Shown here: one piece after another, positions 9,429 to 19,730 of the stretch
Position numbering within the stretch: the stretch's first letter is position 1
Layout of the letters: every line of letters starts with the position of its first letter
Source: an uncultured Paracoccaceae bacterium
Lineage (GTDB): Bacteria; Pseudomonadota; Alphaproteobacteria; Rhodobacterales; Rhodobacteraceae
Assembly (NCBI GenBank): GCA_938005545.1
Contig: CALKXV010000005.1
Coordinates: forward strand, 62,001 to 126,000
Reading direction: 5' to 3'
DNA length: 64,000 nt
The notes under the pieces: model-generated
Databases searched by the model: none
Told to the model about the DNA's origin: nothing
What the model saw: only the letters and a program-made list of their open reading frames with translations
Made by a program: the position numbers and the translations under genes

Positions 9429-10634
9429 ATGGGTGGAATTGTGATCGTCGGAGCAGGTCAGGCGGGTGCCGCATTGGCCGAAAAGCTGCGCGGTATTGGC
9501 TATGAAGGTGAGGTGACCTTGATCGGTGCCGAACCTGAACCACCCTATGAGCGCCCCCCGCTTTCCAAAGGGTATCTTCTTGGCGAGGTGGACAAGGAAC
9601 GTCTCTATTTGCGCCCGCTTTCTGTTTATGACGACAAGAAAATCACGCTAAGACTTGGTACTAAGCTGACGGGCATCGATCCGGGCGCGCAGACAATTTC
9701 CTGCGGCGGTGAGATTATTGAATATGATGAACTTGCACTCACGATGGGATCGGAGCCGAATACATTGCCTGCCAAAATCGGCGGCAATCTGGCGGGGGTT
9801 TATACCGTACGTGCGCTTGCCTGCATCGATAGGATCGAACCGCGTTTTAAAGCCGGAGCGCGTGTTTTGGTCGTTGGTGGAGGATACATTGGGCTTGAGG
9901 CTGCTGCTGTTGCCACAAAGCTAAAAATGAATGTGACTTTGGTTGAGATGGCGGATCGCATTCTTGGCCGTGTGGCATCGGAAGAAACCGCGAATGTGGT
10001 TCGCGACAGGCACGTGTCAGAAGGGGTCGATATTCGCGAAGGTGTGGGTCTTCAAACCCTTACAGGGGATCCCCATGTAGAAGGCGTGGTTCTGACCGAT
10101 GGAACAGAACTGGACGTCGATTTTGTTGTGGTCGGTACAGGTATTCAACCCGCGTCAAAACTGGCCGAGGCAGCTGGTATCCGTTGTGATAGCGGCATTG
10201 TTGTCGACGCTTTTGGTCGCACGTCTGCGCCGAACGTTTGGGCTGCCGGTGATTGCGCGCGTTTCCCCTACAAAGGTGAGATGCTGCGGTTGGAATCCGT
10301 GCAGAACGCGATTGATCAGGCCGAAAATGTTGCAATCAACATGATGGGTGCCAACGAACCTTACCAACCTTACCCTTGGTTCTGGTCTGATCAATATGAT
10401 CTGAAATTGCAGATTGCGGGGCTGAACACCGGTTACGATCAGGTGGTCGTACGACAAGCAGCCGAGGGGCAAAGCCATTGGTATTTCAAGGAAGGAGAGT
10501 TCATTGCCGTTGATGCGATCAACGCGGCGCGGGACTACATGATCGGAAAACGTCTTTTGGAAATGGGAAAAAGCGTGACTGCTGAAATGGCTGTCGACCC
10601 TGATGCTGATCTAAAGGCGCTTTTGCGCGGATGA
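9429..10634 (+). CDS. NAD(P)/FAD-dependent ferredoxin reductase (rhodocoxin reductase-like)
   Basis: GIVIVGAGQAGAALAEKLR, VLVVGGGYIGLEAAAVA, VWAAGDCARFP. Confidence 0.85.
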   Translation: MGGIVIVGAGQAGAALAEKLRGIGYEGEVTLIGAEPEPPYERPPLSKGYLLGEVDKERLYLRPLSVYDDKKITLRLGTKLTGIDPGAQTISCGGEIIEYDELALTMGSEPNTLPAKIGGNLAGVYTVRALACIDRIEPRFKAGARVLVVGGGYIGLEAAAVATKLKMNVTLVEMADRILGRVASEETANVVRDRHVSEGVDIREGVGLQTLTGDPHVEGVVLTDGTELDVDFVVVGTGIQPASKLAEAAGIRCDSGIVVDAFGRTSAPNVWAAGDCARFPYKGEMLRLESVQNAIDQAENVAINMMGANEPYQPYPWFWSDQYDLKLQIAGLNTGYDQVVVRQAAEGQSHWYFKEGEFIAVDAINAARDYMIGKRLLEMGKSVTAEMAVDPDADLKALLRG

Positions 10635-11194
10635 GGATTATCGGCGGTCGGATGCGCGGCCTTGGGCTGGCGTCTGTCGGCAAGGGCGATCTGGGCGCGC
10701 ATTTGCGCCCCACCAGCGACAGAGTGCGTGAAAGTCTGTTCAGCATGTTAAACGGTGGGCGCTTCGGGAACCCTGTAATTGGGGCGAAGGTCTTGGACCT
10801 ATTTGCAGGCACTGGCGCCTTGGGTCTTGAAGCACTGTCTCGAGGTGCCGCTCATGTTCGGTTTGTTGAAAATGGGCGCGCGGCGTTGAAGCTATTGTCG
10901 GACAACATCGCGAAAGCCCGTGTTGAAGGCGAAACGGATGTCATTCGCATGGACGCCACGCGGCTAGGCGCTTGCGATACTCCGGCGGGATTGGTGTTTC
11001 TTGATCCACCGTACGGCAAGTCATTGGGTGAAAAGGCGATATCAGTTGCCGCCGAGCACGGTTGGTTGGCCAAGGATGCGCTTGTTGTCTGGGAAGAAGC
11101 GAGCGAACAATCTCCGCTACCGGGCTTTCAATTGATCGAAACACGCCGTTTTGGTCAAACTTGGATTACATTTTTGGCCTACCAAGTTGATTGA
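10631..11194 (+). CDS. rsmD: 16S rRNA (guanine(966)-N(2))-methyltransferase RsmD
   Basis: MRIIGGRMRG, RPTSDRVRESLFSML, DLFAGTGALGLEALSRGA, FLDPPY. Confidence 0.93.
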   Translation: MRIIGGRMRGLGLASVGKGDLGAHLRPTSDRVRESLFSMLNGGRFGNPVIGAKVLDLFAGTGALGLEALSRGAAHVRFVENGRAALKLLSDNIAKARVEGETDVIRMDATRLGACDTPAGLVFLDPPYGKSLGEKAISVAAEHGWLAKDALVVWEEASEQSPLPGFQLIETRRFGQTWITFLAYQVD

Positions 11195-11243
11195 TTCCAG
11201 CGTGGTTTTGGCCGTTCGGCGTTTTCAGGCTAGGCTAGATACC

Positions 11244-11450
11244 ATGTCAGCCATTTTAACGTTCCGCCCTGCATTCTTTGTATTTCCGGCCCGCCGCGTT
11301 GTCGCCCCAAAGCCAATGGCAAAGTCCGACTGGCCGCTGATGAGCGACGTTGCGACCTTTCGCGGCGATGTTCCCGAAGCGCTTATTCGTTGGTGCGAAG
11401 CACGAGGTGAAACACCGCCCGTGCCATTGCACAATTGCCCGACCGACTAG
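11244..11450 (+). CDS. Small hypothetical protein
   Basis: 68-codon ORF between rsmD and dnaB; convergent with dnaB. Confidence 0.4.
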   Translation: MSAILTFRPAFFVFPARRVVAPKPMAKSDWPLMSDVATFRGDVPEALIRWCEARGETPPVPLHNCPTD

Positions 11451-12943
11451 AAGTCTGTGTCACCAGCACCATCCTGTTGCCAGGGTTTCGCAAGATCAGA
11501 GAACCGCGTGAACCGACCTTCGAACGCTAATTCCACCGTGCCGATGGGGCCGTGACGTTGCTTGCCGATGACGACTTCGGCGCGGCCGTGAAGCCGCTCC
11601 ATCTCTTCCTGCCATTTGCCCATGGCTTCCAAATCGTGATCGCCGGGCTTTTCGCGTTCTTTGTAATATTCTTCGCGGAACACAAACATCACCACATCGG
11701 CGTCCTGCTCGATCGAACCTGATTCCCGCAAGTCACTGAGCTGCGGGCGCTTATCCTCGCGGTTTTCCACCTGACGGCTGAGCTGCGAAAGCGCGATAAC
11801 TGGGATGTCGAGTTCTTTGGCGATAGCCTTCAGACCTTGTGTGATCTCAGAAACCTCGTTCACCCGGCTGTCCTTGGCTGTGGCGGGCCGCACCAGCTGA
11901 AGGTAGTCAACGATCAAAACATCCAGCCCGTGTTCGCGTTTCAGGCGACGCGCCCGTGCGGCCAGTTGGGAAATCGGAAGGGCAGGGGTGTCGTCGATGA
12001 ACAAGGGGCAGGCTTCCAGTGTTTTGGCAGCATCAACGAACCGGCGAAACTCGGTCTCGGTCATGTCACCGCGACGGATTTGTTCTGACGGAACTTCGGC
12101 GGCTTCTGACAAAACACGGGCTGCCAATTGTTCCGCTGACATTTCGAGCGAAAAGAACCCAACGACGCCACCATCAATCGCGCCTTCGCTGCCGTCTTGA
12201 AGTTGCCCCTTGCGATAGGCTTTGGCAATGTTGAACGCCACGTTCGTCGCAAGCGAGGTTTTTCCCATCGACGGACGCCCGGCCAAGATCAACAAATCCG
12301 ATTTGTGAAACCCGCCAAGCTTCTTGTCCATGTCTTTCAACCCGCTGGAAATTCCGGCCAGGCCACCTTCACGCTGATAAGCTGCATTGGCCACGTTCAC
12401 CGCATCGGTGACGGCGCGCAAAAAAGATTGAAACCCGGACGAGGTGGTTCCGGCTTCGCCGAGCTTGTACAGGGCTTGCTCGGCTTCGACGATTTGTTCT
12501 TTCGGTTCGTTAGCGACTTCGACTTTTGCGGCCTTGGCGGTGATGTCCTGACCAAGCTGCATCAGCTTTCGGCGGATGGCGAGATCATAGATCATCTGCG
12601 CATAGTCGCGCGCGGCAAAAGACGAAATCGCGGCACCAGCCAAGCGCACCAGATAGGCGGGACCGCCTAACTCTTTCAAACCAGAATCGTCTTCCAGAAA
12701 GGCTTTCAAAGTGACCGGTGATGCCAAAGCGTTCTTCGCGATCCGGCTCGCGGCGACTTCGTAAATACGCGCGTGAACAGGGTCGTAAAAGTGGGCTTCG
12801 CTGATGACACTGGCGACGCGATCATAGACGTCGTTATTGGTCAGGATTGCGCCCAAAAGTTGCTGTTCTGCTTCGATGTTGTGGGGCAGAGCTTCTTCTG
12901 CCTGCTCTGTCCCCACAGGATTTATTTGAGCTATTTCGCTCAT
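11447..12943 (-). CDS. dnaB: Replicative DNA helicase DnaB
   Basis: PHNIEAEQQLLGAILTNND, LAGRPSMGKTSLATN, DYLQL, SQLSRQVENREDKRPQLSDLRESGSIEQDAD. Confidence 0.97.
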   Translation of the reverse strand: MSEIAQINPVGTEQAEEALPHNIEAEQQLLGAILTNNDVYDRVASVISEAHFYDPVHARIYEVAASRIAKNALASPVTLKAFLEDDSGLKELGGPAYLVRLAGAAISSFAARDYAQMIYDLAIRRKLMQLGQDITAKAAKVEVANEPKEQIVEAEQALYKLGEAGTTSSGFQSFLRAVTDAVNVANAAYQREGGLAGISSGLKDMDKKLGGFHKSDLLILAGRPSMGKTSLATNVAFNIAKAYRKGQLQDGSEGAIDGGVVGFFSLEMSAEQLAARVLSEAAEVPSEQIRRGDMTETEFRRFVDAAKTLEACPLFIDDTPALPISQLAARARRLKREHGLDVLIVDYLQLVRPATAKDSRVNEVSEITQGLKAIAKELDIPVIALSQLSRQVENREDKRPQLSDLRESGSIEQDADVVMFVFREEYYKEREKPGDHDLEAMGKWQEEMERLHGRAEVVIGKQRHGPIGTVELAFEGRFTRFSDLAKPWQQDGAGDTDF

Positions 12944-13103
12944 ACCGCCCTCACTCGATCTTCTTGCCCGTCTTGCTGACCTTCATACCGACAAAGCTGT
13001 CGTGCGGTAAATCAGGATAAGTTATGTATAAGTTTTGGAAAACAGGCCGACCACATCATATTGTGGTTAGTTGAGGGCTCGCGTCAACAGAGTGTGGTTA
13101 TTG

Positions 13104-13121
13104 GCGCAAATTAATTTGCGC
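13104..13121. repeat. Perfect 18-bp palindrome overlapping the pyrE stop codon
   Basis: GCGCAAATTAATTTGCGC is its own reverse complement. Confidence 0.9.
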
Positions 13122-13788
13122 GCGCGTCCTGCCAACGACGAGGCGCACGAAGGAAGACTTCGACCTCAGAGAGAGTGTTTTCGTCAAACATTTCGCCTTC
13201 GCGAGCTGCCTCCAGCACATCCCACCAAGTACATAAATGATGCAAGCTAACACCGTGATCTGACAAGCGTTCGGTCGTTTCGGGGAAGATGCCGTAATAG
13301 AAGATTACGGCTGTATGGGCGCAGGTCGCACCGGTTTCACGGATGGCATCAACGAAGGATAATTTTGATCCGCCGTCGGTTGTCAGGTCTTCGACCAAAA
13401 GCACCCGCTCGCCTTCGCCCATCATCCCTTCGATTCGCGCATTGCGGCCATAACCCTTCGGCTTTTTGCGAACGTAGGTCATCGGCAGGCCCATCCGTTC
13501 GGCGACCAAAGCGGCGAATGGAATGCCGGCAGTCTCGCCGCCGGCGATGTTGTCGAATGCCTCGAAACCCGCGTCGCGCATAACGGTGATTGTCATGAAA
13601 TCCATCAACGTCGAACGAATGCGCGGATAGGAAATGAGCTTTCGACAATCGATGTAGGTCGGGGACGGCAAACCACTGGCCAAGGTGAATGGCGCGTCAG
13701 CATTGAAATGAACCGCGCCAATTTCCAGAAGCATGGATGCGCTCAAACGCGCGATTTCAGCTTTCTCGGGGAAACTTGTGGGGATCAT
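13111..13788 (-). CDS. pyrE: Orotate phosphoribosyltransferase
   Basis: [19 protein letters not shown]-binding motif, [18 protein letters not shown]. Confidence 0.93.
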   Translation of the reverse strand: MIPTSFPEKAEIARLSASMLLEIGAVHFNADAPFTLASGLPSPTYIDCRKLISYPRIRSTLMDFMTITVMRDAGFEAFDNIAGGETAGIPFAALVAERMGLPMTYVRKKPKGYGRNARIEGMMGEGERVLLVEDLTTDGGSKLSFVDAIRETGATCAHTAVIFYYGIFPETTERLSDHGVSLHHLCTWWDVLEAAREGEMFDENTLSEVEVFLRAPRRWQDARAN

Positions 13789-13825
13789 GTTCTGTTACCT
13801 TCCTTTGGTCCAAAAATGCAAAGCC

Positions 13826-14866
13826 TTATACGACGCGCCAGTGCAATGGTCGGCCTGGATTGAAAACAGTGACCGGGCCTGCGTCTGTTTCGATTTCCTT
13901 GGGTATGTCGATGGGGGTGCCCCTTTGGAGCGTGATCTGATCTTCGTTGGCAGGTAGTTGATAAAAGGCAGGGCCATTCAAAGAGGTGAAACTTTCCAGC
14001 GCATCCAAAGAACCAGCCTCGTCAAACACCTCTGCCAGACAGGACATGGCGACAGGCGCCGTGAAACATCCCGCACAGCCGCAGGCGTTTTCTTTGGTGT
14101 CTGTGGCATGAGGTGCGCTGTCGGTGCCAAGAAAGAACCTTGGGTTTCCGCGCGTTGCGGCCTTGATCAATGCGTGGCAATGCGTGCCGCGTTTCAAAAT
14201 GGGCAGGCAATAGAAATGTGGACGGATGCCACCCACCAACATGTCGTTTCTATCCAGCATCAAGTGTTGAACGGTGATCGTGGCACTCAGATTTGGGCCG
14301 CCTTCAGATGCGTAAGCCACGGCCTCGGCGGTTGTGATATGTTCCATCACGACACGCAAACCTGGTGTCGTGCGTCGAATTGGCTCCAAAACTTCGTCGA
14401 TGAAAACGGCTTCTCGGTCAAAAATGTCCACGTCTGACCGTGTGACTTCCCCGTGGACGCACAGTGGCAGTCCGATTTCAGCCATCATTTCAAAAACGGG
14501 GCGCACCCGGTCGAAGTTCTGAACACCGCTTGCCGAATTCGTTGTGGCCCCGGCGGGATAGAGTTTCACCGCTTTGATCAGCCCACTTTCCTGAGCCGTC
14601 TTTACGTCCGTAGGGTCGGTGTCTTCGGTCAAATAGAGCGTCATCAAGGGTTCGAAACTGGCACCATTCGGAAGCGCGTCAAGAATGCGATCACGGTATC
14701 TTGCTGCGTCTGCGCCCGTCACGACCGGTGGCACAAGGTTTGGCATGATTATGGCGCGTGCGAAATGCGCGGCAGAAAAAGGCAACACACCTTCCATCAT
14801 CGCGCCATCTCGCAGATGCAAATGCCAATCGTCCGGACGCTTGAGTGTTATGCGATCTTGAGTCAT
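13826..14866 (-). CDS. pyrC: Dihydroorotase
   Basis: [37 protein letters not shown]; start at internal ATG (14866). Confidence 0.94.
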   Translation of the reverse strand: MTQDRITLKRPDDWHLHLRDGAMMEGVLPFSAAHFARAIIMPNLVPPVVTGADAARYRDRILDALPNGASFEPLMTLYLTEDTDPTDVKTAQESGLIKAVKLYPAGATTNSASGVQNFDRVRPVFEMMAEIGLPLCVHGEVTRSDVDIFDREAVFIDEVLEPIRRTTPGLRVVMEHITTAEAVAYASEGGPNLSATITVQHLMLDRNDMLVGGIRPHFYCLPILKRGTHCHALIKAATRGNPRFFLGTDSAPHATDTKENACGCAGCFTAPVAMSCLAEVFDEAGSLDALESFTSLNGPAFYQLPANEDQITLQRGTPIDIPKEIETDAGPVTVFNPGRPLHWRVV

Positions 14867-14960
14867 GACATCCCTGTAGCGGATGGTAACAGCGGGAACC
14901 AGAGGTTGCCCGCGACGAACGATTGAAATTCGCACGGGGTCGAGATTGGAAGGGTGAAAA

Positions 14961-15251
14961 ATGCTTGTGACACTATTACTGGGCATCGCCGCCGGTTGGG
15001 GCGCTGGATTTGCCGAAGAACATGTCCAAAGGTTGATTGTGAAGCCGTTGAGTATCGAAGCTCAGTCCATCACGCCGGTTGAGCTTAGATCGATTGCATT
15101 GGCGACTTTGGTATTTTTAGCGGCTGTTGCGTCCTGGATCTTTGCTACGCCCAATGCCGTCGCCTTGGGTTTGGGTGTTCTGCTTGGCGTGCTTTTTCCG
15201 CGACTGCGCGAGTTGGTGAAAGCTGCGCGCGCGCCGGATTACGACGCCTAG
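14961..15251 (+). CDS. Small two-TM hypothetical membrane protein
   Basis: Hydrophobic ORF divergent from pyrC. Confidence 0.5.
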   Translation: MLVTLLLGIAAGWGAGFAEEHVQRLIVKPLSIEAQSITPVELRSIALATLVFLAAVASWIFATPNAVALGLGVLLGVLFPRLRELVKAARAPDYDA

Positions 15252-15257
15252 CGCGGA

Positions 15258-16232
15258 TCAGATTTGATCAATCGACACCTTGGCCGTTGGCCGACGAACC
15301 GGTGCTGCATCTTCGGCCAAGCGACGTTCAGCTGCTTCAAGGTGGTGTTTGAAGCGCGGAATGGGTTGGTTGGCCAGAACCGCGCGGCACAATTGGCGGG
15401 TTAACGCTGGGCGATCTTCGGCCAAAACGCGGGCCAGAAGCGCCCGTAAATAAGGGACGTGCCGCTTTCGCGCAGACATAATCTGGGCAAAGCGGTTCGC
15501 ATCAAGATCACCTGCAACCGCGCTGTCGGCAAGTTTTGCAATGATCGACATGCTGCGCAGATCGGCTTCGATTGCGCCGGCGCGTCCACGGCGATAATGC
15601 ACGGTATGTGTGTTGTCGCCATCAAACAAACTGGCGTGCATGGCGTCTTCTTTTTCGTCCGGGTCATAAACGACGAAAACAGCACCTGCGGCTTCGGTCA
15701 TATCGGGGGCGAAACCATAACGGGTTCGGAAATCCAAGCGTCGTGTCGACGGGAACCGGTCATCCCATTCGGTGAGGCGGCGATCCAAGGTGGCTTGCGG
15801 TGCGATCGAGATGACCGTTGAACCGGGTGCGGCAACGGAATAGGCCGCAGCCGCATAGCCACACATGCCAGCGCCGTAAAAGATCACCTGATCGAAGTCG
15901 TCGAAAAACCCGTAATCTACAAGACGGTCAACATAGGCCCAGATGTTCTTGTGCCGAAACCAATCTTGTTTTTGGGCAATCAGCGAAAGGTGCGACCACC
16001 CTCGGGATTCGCAGATATCAAAGGCCAAAGGCATTCCACTGTCACTAACAGAACGAATGCCAAAGAGCGTTTCAAAAGCAACAAACAGAACATCGTGCGA
16101 CTGTTCAATGAACACCGCCGCATGGGCATCTGTCAGTTCTGTAAAATATCCGTCCGTCTCTCCGATGACTTTGAGCGCGTTCAGCCACTCATTGTCAGAG
16201 AGGTCGGTCGAAATCGTAGCCCCCGCTACCAT
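15258..16232 (-). CDS. Conserved hypothetical protein (alpha/beta-like, VIFYGAGMCGYAAAAYS)
   Basis: Long ORF with coherent codon usage; nucleophile-elbow-like motif but no confident family. Confidence 0.65.
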   Translation of the reverse strand: MVAGATISTDLSDNEWLNALKVIGETDGYFTELTDAHAAVFIEQSHDVLFVAFETLFGIRSVSDSGMPLAFDICESRGWSHLSLIAQKQDWFRHKNIWAYVDRLVDYGFFDDFDQVIFYGAGMCGYAAAAYSVAAPGSTVISIAPQATLDRRLTEWDDRFPSTRRLDFRTRYGFAPDMTEAAGAVFVVYDPDEKEDAMHASLFDGDNTHTVHYRRGRAGAIEADLRSMSIIAKLADSAVAGDLDANRFAQIMSARKRHVPYLRALLARVLAEDRPALTRQLCRAVLANQPIPRFKHHLEAAERRLAEDAAPVRRPTAKVSIDQI

Positions 16233-16430
16233 CGCACTCGTCCTTCTTAACAGATGTTAGTTTAGACAAGGCTTCGGTCGGCTGACAAGGCCGGAGATTA
16301 GGATATCCACAGGTTTTGTGAGGCCCATCGAGTTGCGGGTTACCTCAGCGGACAATCGGCCCGGAAGGTGGCCATTGTCCTTCTCAGGCTGTGCAGTGTG
16401 TGTTCGTGATACTTGCGTATTCGGTTGGTT

Positions 16431-17651
16431 TCAGAAAAACGCCTGAAGGCCCGTTTGGGCCCGTCCAAGAATAAGCGCGTGAACGTCGTGGGTGCCTTCG
16501 TAAGTGTTGACCGTTTCAAGGTTGGCACTGTGTCGGATCACGTGAAATTCTTCCGAGATGCCGTTTCCACCGTGCATGTCGCGCGCCATGCGGGCGATGT
16601 CCAAGGCTTTGCCACAGTTGTTGCGCTTCATGATTGAGATCATTTCCGGCGCGGCTTGGGCTTGGTCCATCAAACGACCGACGCGCAGCGCGCCTTGAAG
16701 ACCAAGCGTGATTTCGGTTTGCATGTCGGCAAGTTTCTTTTGAAACAATTGCATACCAGCCAGCGGTTTGCCGAATTGCTTTCGATCAAGCCCGTATTGG
16801 CGGGCCGCCATCCAGCAGAATTCGGCCGACCCCATAACGCCCCATGCGATGCCATAGCGCGCGCGGTTAAGACACCCGAACGGGCCTTTCAAGCCTTGGA
16901 CATTTGGCAAAAGCGCGTCTTCGCTGACTTCAACGTTATCCATGACGATTTCGCCGGTCACACTTGCGCGCAGGCTTTGTTTGCCCGCGATCTTGGGCGC
17001 GGAAAGACCTTTGGTGCCTTTGTCCAGAACGAAACCACGAATTTTTCCGTCGTGCGCATCCGATTTGGCCCAGACCACAAAAACATCCGCAATCGGCGAG
17101 TTTGAGATCCACATCTTTGTTCCGTTCAGAACATAGCCGCCCTCGGTTTTCTGAGCGCGCGTCTTCATGCTGCCGGGGTCCGAACCTGCGTCGGGTTCGG
17201 TCAGCCCAAAACAACCGATCAACGTTCCTGCCGATAGTCCGGGCAGGTATTTCTGGCGTTGTGCGTCGCTGCCGTAGGCATAGATCGGGTACATCACGAG
17301 CGAGGATTGGACGGACATCATCGAGCGATAGCCCGAATCAACACGTTCGATTTCGCGGGCAACAAGGCCGTACGTGACATAGCCTTGACCAAGACCACCG
17401 AATTGTTCGGGCACTGTGATGCCCAAAAGACCGGCTTCACCCATTTCGGAGAAAACTTCGGGTTCCACGCGTTCTTCGGCGTATGCCGCGCGAATGCGAG
17501 GGGCAAGTTTGTCATCGGCAAACGCGCGCGCAGCGTCAGACAACATCCGTTCGTCTTCAGTCAATTGGTCGGACAGGCGAAATGCGTCCTCCCATTCAAA
17601 GGCAGAAAGATCAGGTGCGTCTTTTAAATTGATCTGGTTTTCCGCGTTCAC
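16431..17651 (-). CDS. gcdH: Acyl-CoA dehydrogenase, glutaryl-CoA dehydrogenase-like
   Basis: [84 protein letters not shown] start at 17651. Confidence 0.88.
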   Translation of the reverse strand: MNAENQINLKDAPDLSAFEWEDAFRLSDQLTEDERMLSDAARAFADDKLAPRIRAAYAEERVEPEVFSEMGEAGLLGITVPEQFGGLGQGYVTYGLVAREIERVDSGYRSMMSVQSSLVMYPIYAYGSDAQRQKYLPGLSAGTLIGCFGLTEPDAGSDPGSMKTRAQKTEGGYVLNGTKMWISNSPIADVFVVWAKSDAHDGKIRGFVLDKGTKGLSAPKIAGKQSLRASVTGEIVMDNVEVSEDALLPNVQGLKGPFGCLNRARYGIAWGVMGSAEFCWMAARQYGLDRKQFGKPLAGMQLFQKKLADMQTEITLGLQGALRVGRLMDQAQAAPEMISIMKRNNCGKALDIARMARDMHGGNGISEEFHVIRHSANLETVNTYEGTHDVHALILGRAQTGLQAFF

Positions 17652-17734
17652 GTGAGGATCTCCGAATGTGTGGTATAGGATGCTGACGCGGAAGTGCCCT
17701 TCCGCGTTGTGCATTTTGGTCTGGTGGCCAGTGC

Positions 17735-18277
17735 TTACTTTGCGGGGCCGATCATCATGACCATCTGGCGGCCTTCCATTTTGGGCATGTTTTCGATTTT
17801 GCCGACTTCTTCGACATCATCGGCCACACGTTCCAAAAGTTCCCGACCCAGGTTCTGGTGCGCCATTTCGCGCCCCCGGAACCGCAAGGTGATCTTCACC
17901 TTGTCACCGGCCTCCAAGAATTTAAAGACGTTACGCATTTTAACGTCATAGTCGTGCGTGTCCGTGTTGGGGCGGAATTTAACTTCTTTGACTTCTATGG
18001 TCTTTTGCTTTTTGCGGGCTTCGCTCTCGCGTTTCTGCTGTTCGTACTTGAACTTGCCATAGTCCATGATTTTGCAGACGGGCGGCGCCGCGTTCGGAGA
18101 AATTTCCACCAGATCAAGTCCGGCGTCTTCGGCCATTTCCATGGCCCGTTCTGGCGTAACGACGCCAGCGTTTTCTCCTTCAGCTCCGATGAGCCGGATT
18201 TCAGAAGCCCGGATACGATCATTTACCCTGGGGCCTGTGTCACGCACCGGAGGTGCGTTGTGTGGTCTACGAGCGAT
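17735..18277 (-). CDS. infC: Translation initiation factor IF-3, non-canonical ATC start
   Basis: ORF track begins at an internal GTG (18247); the frame extends upstream as ATC-GCT-CGT-AGA-CCA-CAC-AAC-GCA-CCT-CCG-GTG-CGT = (M)[11 protein letters not shown].. Confidence 0.92.
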   Translation of the reverse strand: MARRPHNAPPVRDTGPRVNDRIRASEIRLIGAEGENAGVVTPERAMEMAEDAGLDLVEISPNAAPPVCKIMDYGKFKYEQQKRESEARKKQKTIEVKEVKFRPNTDTHDYDVKMRNVFKFLEAGDKVKITLRFRGREMAHQNLGRELLERVADDVEEVGKIENMPKMEGRQMVMMIGPAK

Positions 18278-18485
18278 GGTGGCTTGTCCTTTTGGTTTTT
18301 ACAATCAGTGCGCAAAATACGCCCGTATTTAAAGGGTTTCAACCGGTTTCGAAGGCCGATGTGCGAATTCCTTGGTGTGCGTGGTCAGAAGTCTTTGCTG
18401 AGGGGTGACAAGATGTTGATCTCGCCCTAGAAAATTGCGGTTTGAACACACATCTGAGAGGATGAGACATCAAGGAGATTTGTTG

Positions 18486-19127
18486 ATGAAAATTGCTTTA
18501 GGATTGGGGAGCTTTGCGGCGCTGGTAATTGTCATTTGGGCTGGTCTTGCCGATGGTCCAACCAGTTCCAAAGCGACATCTTCGACTGGCGAAGGCAAAA
18601 CGCCCGCGGCCGAGGAAAGCGCGCAATCTGTTACTGATGAGGCGAATGAAGTCAGTGTGGCAGACGAGGACGCAAAAACTGTCCTGGAGATCGAGGACGG
18701 TACGGTCAAAACTGAAGCAGAAGACACGCCATCTGAAGAGGGTGCGCAAATTGGCGTGACCGTCGATGCCCTACACGGCGATTTGGGCGAAAACCTAAGC
18801 CGCGCGCCGAATAAGGTTCAGAAAGCGTTGGAGAATGTTCTGGGTGGCGCAGGTATTCAAAGCGGGTCATCGCCCAGTGAGAACGCCAGCGAGGACAATG
18901 TGGCAAACCTTGAACATGATGCAATCTCGAACGAAGCTTGGGCCAGTCTTGAACAGGCTTTGACCGTTGAAGGCTTCGATAGCTTAGCTATCGGGCAAGT
19001 CTTACTCGGGGCGGAACTTGACGCAGAAACGAAAGATGCTGTGCGGTCGCTTTTGACTGCCGGTGAAGAAAATACTGACCAACTTCAAGTTATTATTCCA
19101 CAACTCCGCAAATTGCTCGGGCTTTGA
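18486..19127 (+). CDS. Hypothetical membrane-anchored acidic protein
   Basis: N-terminal TM (IALGLGSFAALVIVIWAGL), acidic low-complexity linker, helical C-terminus. Confidence 0.6.
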   Translation: MKIALGLGSFAALVIVIWAGLADGPTSSKATSSTGEGKTPAAEESAQSVTDEANEVSVADEDAKTVLEIEDGTVKTEAEDTPSEEGAQIGVTVDALHGDLGENLSRAPNKVQKALENVLGGAGIQSGSSPSENASEDNVANLEHDAISNEAWASLEQALTVEGFDSLAIGQVLLGAELDAETKDAVRSLLTAGEENTDQLQVIIPQLRKLLGL

Positions 19128-19348
19128 ATTTCCTGTTGTGTTGAGGTCAGTTGGCCTGTTGCCAATTTACAAGTTTGATCAAAATCTCGACAGAGGCAAC
19201 AATATTAACCAAAATCCGCCGACGGAACAGGCAGGCATGCGCATGCTTTGGCCGACGTTCCGACCCTTTGAACGTCGCCTCTTTTAGGACCCGCATAGAT
19301 GGGTATTAGAGGGGTACGAGCAGGAACCCGAATTCTGAGGATTTGGAT

Positions 19349-19711
19349 ATGGGTCAATACATTTTCATAACCGGGTTGGCATCTGCCGTGGTCGTCTTTT
19401 TGACCGTGACATCGTCAAATACGGAAACGACTGGGCAAAACTTTGACTCTGCCTATGTGGTTTCGGAAATTTCCGAACCCGAAGAATTACACGCGTCAAA
19501 CGGTTCTGCTTTGGCAACGGCGGCGTTCGGCATGTCTGCCTTGCAGCCTGCGACTTACAATCGCGAAGTGGTGTTGGACATTATCCAGGCCTCACCTTTG
19601 TCTCAGGCTGACAAGTCGCGTTTGACGGGATACCTTCAAAATGCCGAGACCGGGACAGAAAAGTTGTCTGTTGTTTTGAAAAACGTCCGAATCGCCTTGG
19701 CCGTCAACTAA
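19349..19711 (+). CDS. Hypothetical membrane-anchored protein
   Basis: N-terminal TM (YIFITGLASAVVVFLTV) and helical C-terminus similar to upstream ORF 18486..19127. Confidence 0.55.
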   Translation: MGQYIFITGLASAVVVFLTVTSSNTETTGQNFDSAYVVSEISEPEELHASNGSALATAAFGMSALQPATYNREVVLDIIQASPLSQADKSRLTGYLQNAETGTEKLSVVLKNVRIALAVN

Positions 19712-19730
19712 GCAGCCAAGGCGGGACTTT

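Noticed and set aside
19203-19264. GGAAC...CGTT in the spacer before 19349 as an EcfG-type general stress promoter
   Set aside because: Spacing between the elements is about 27 nt, too long for the usual ECF/EcfG promoter spacing
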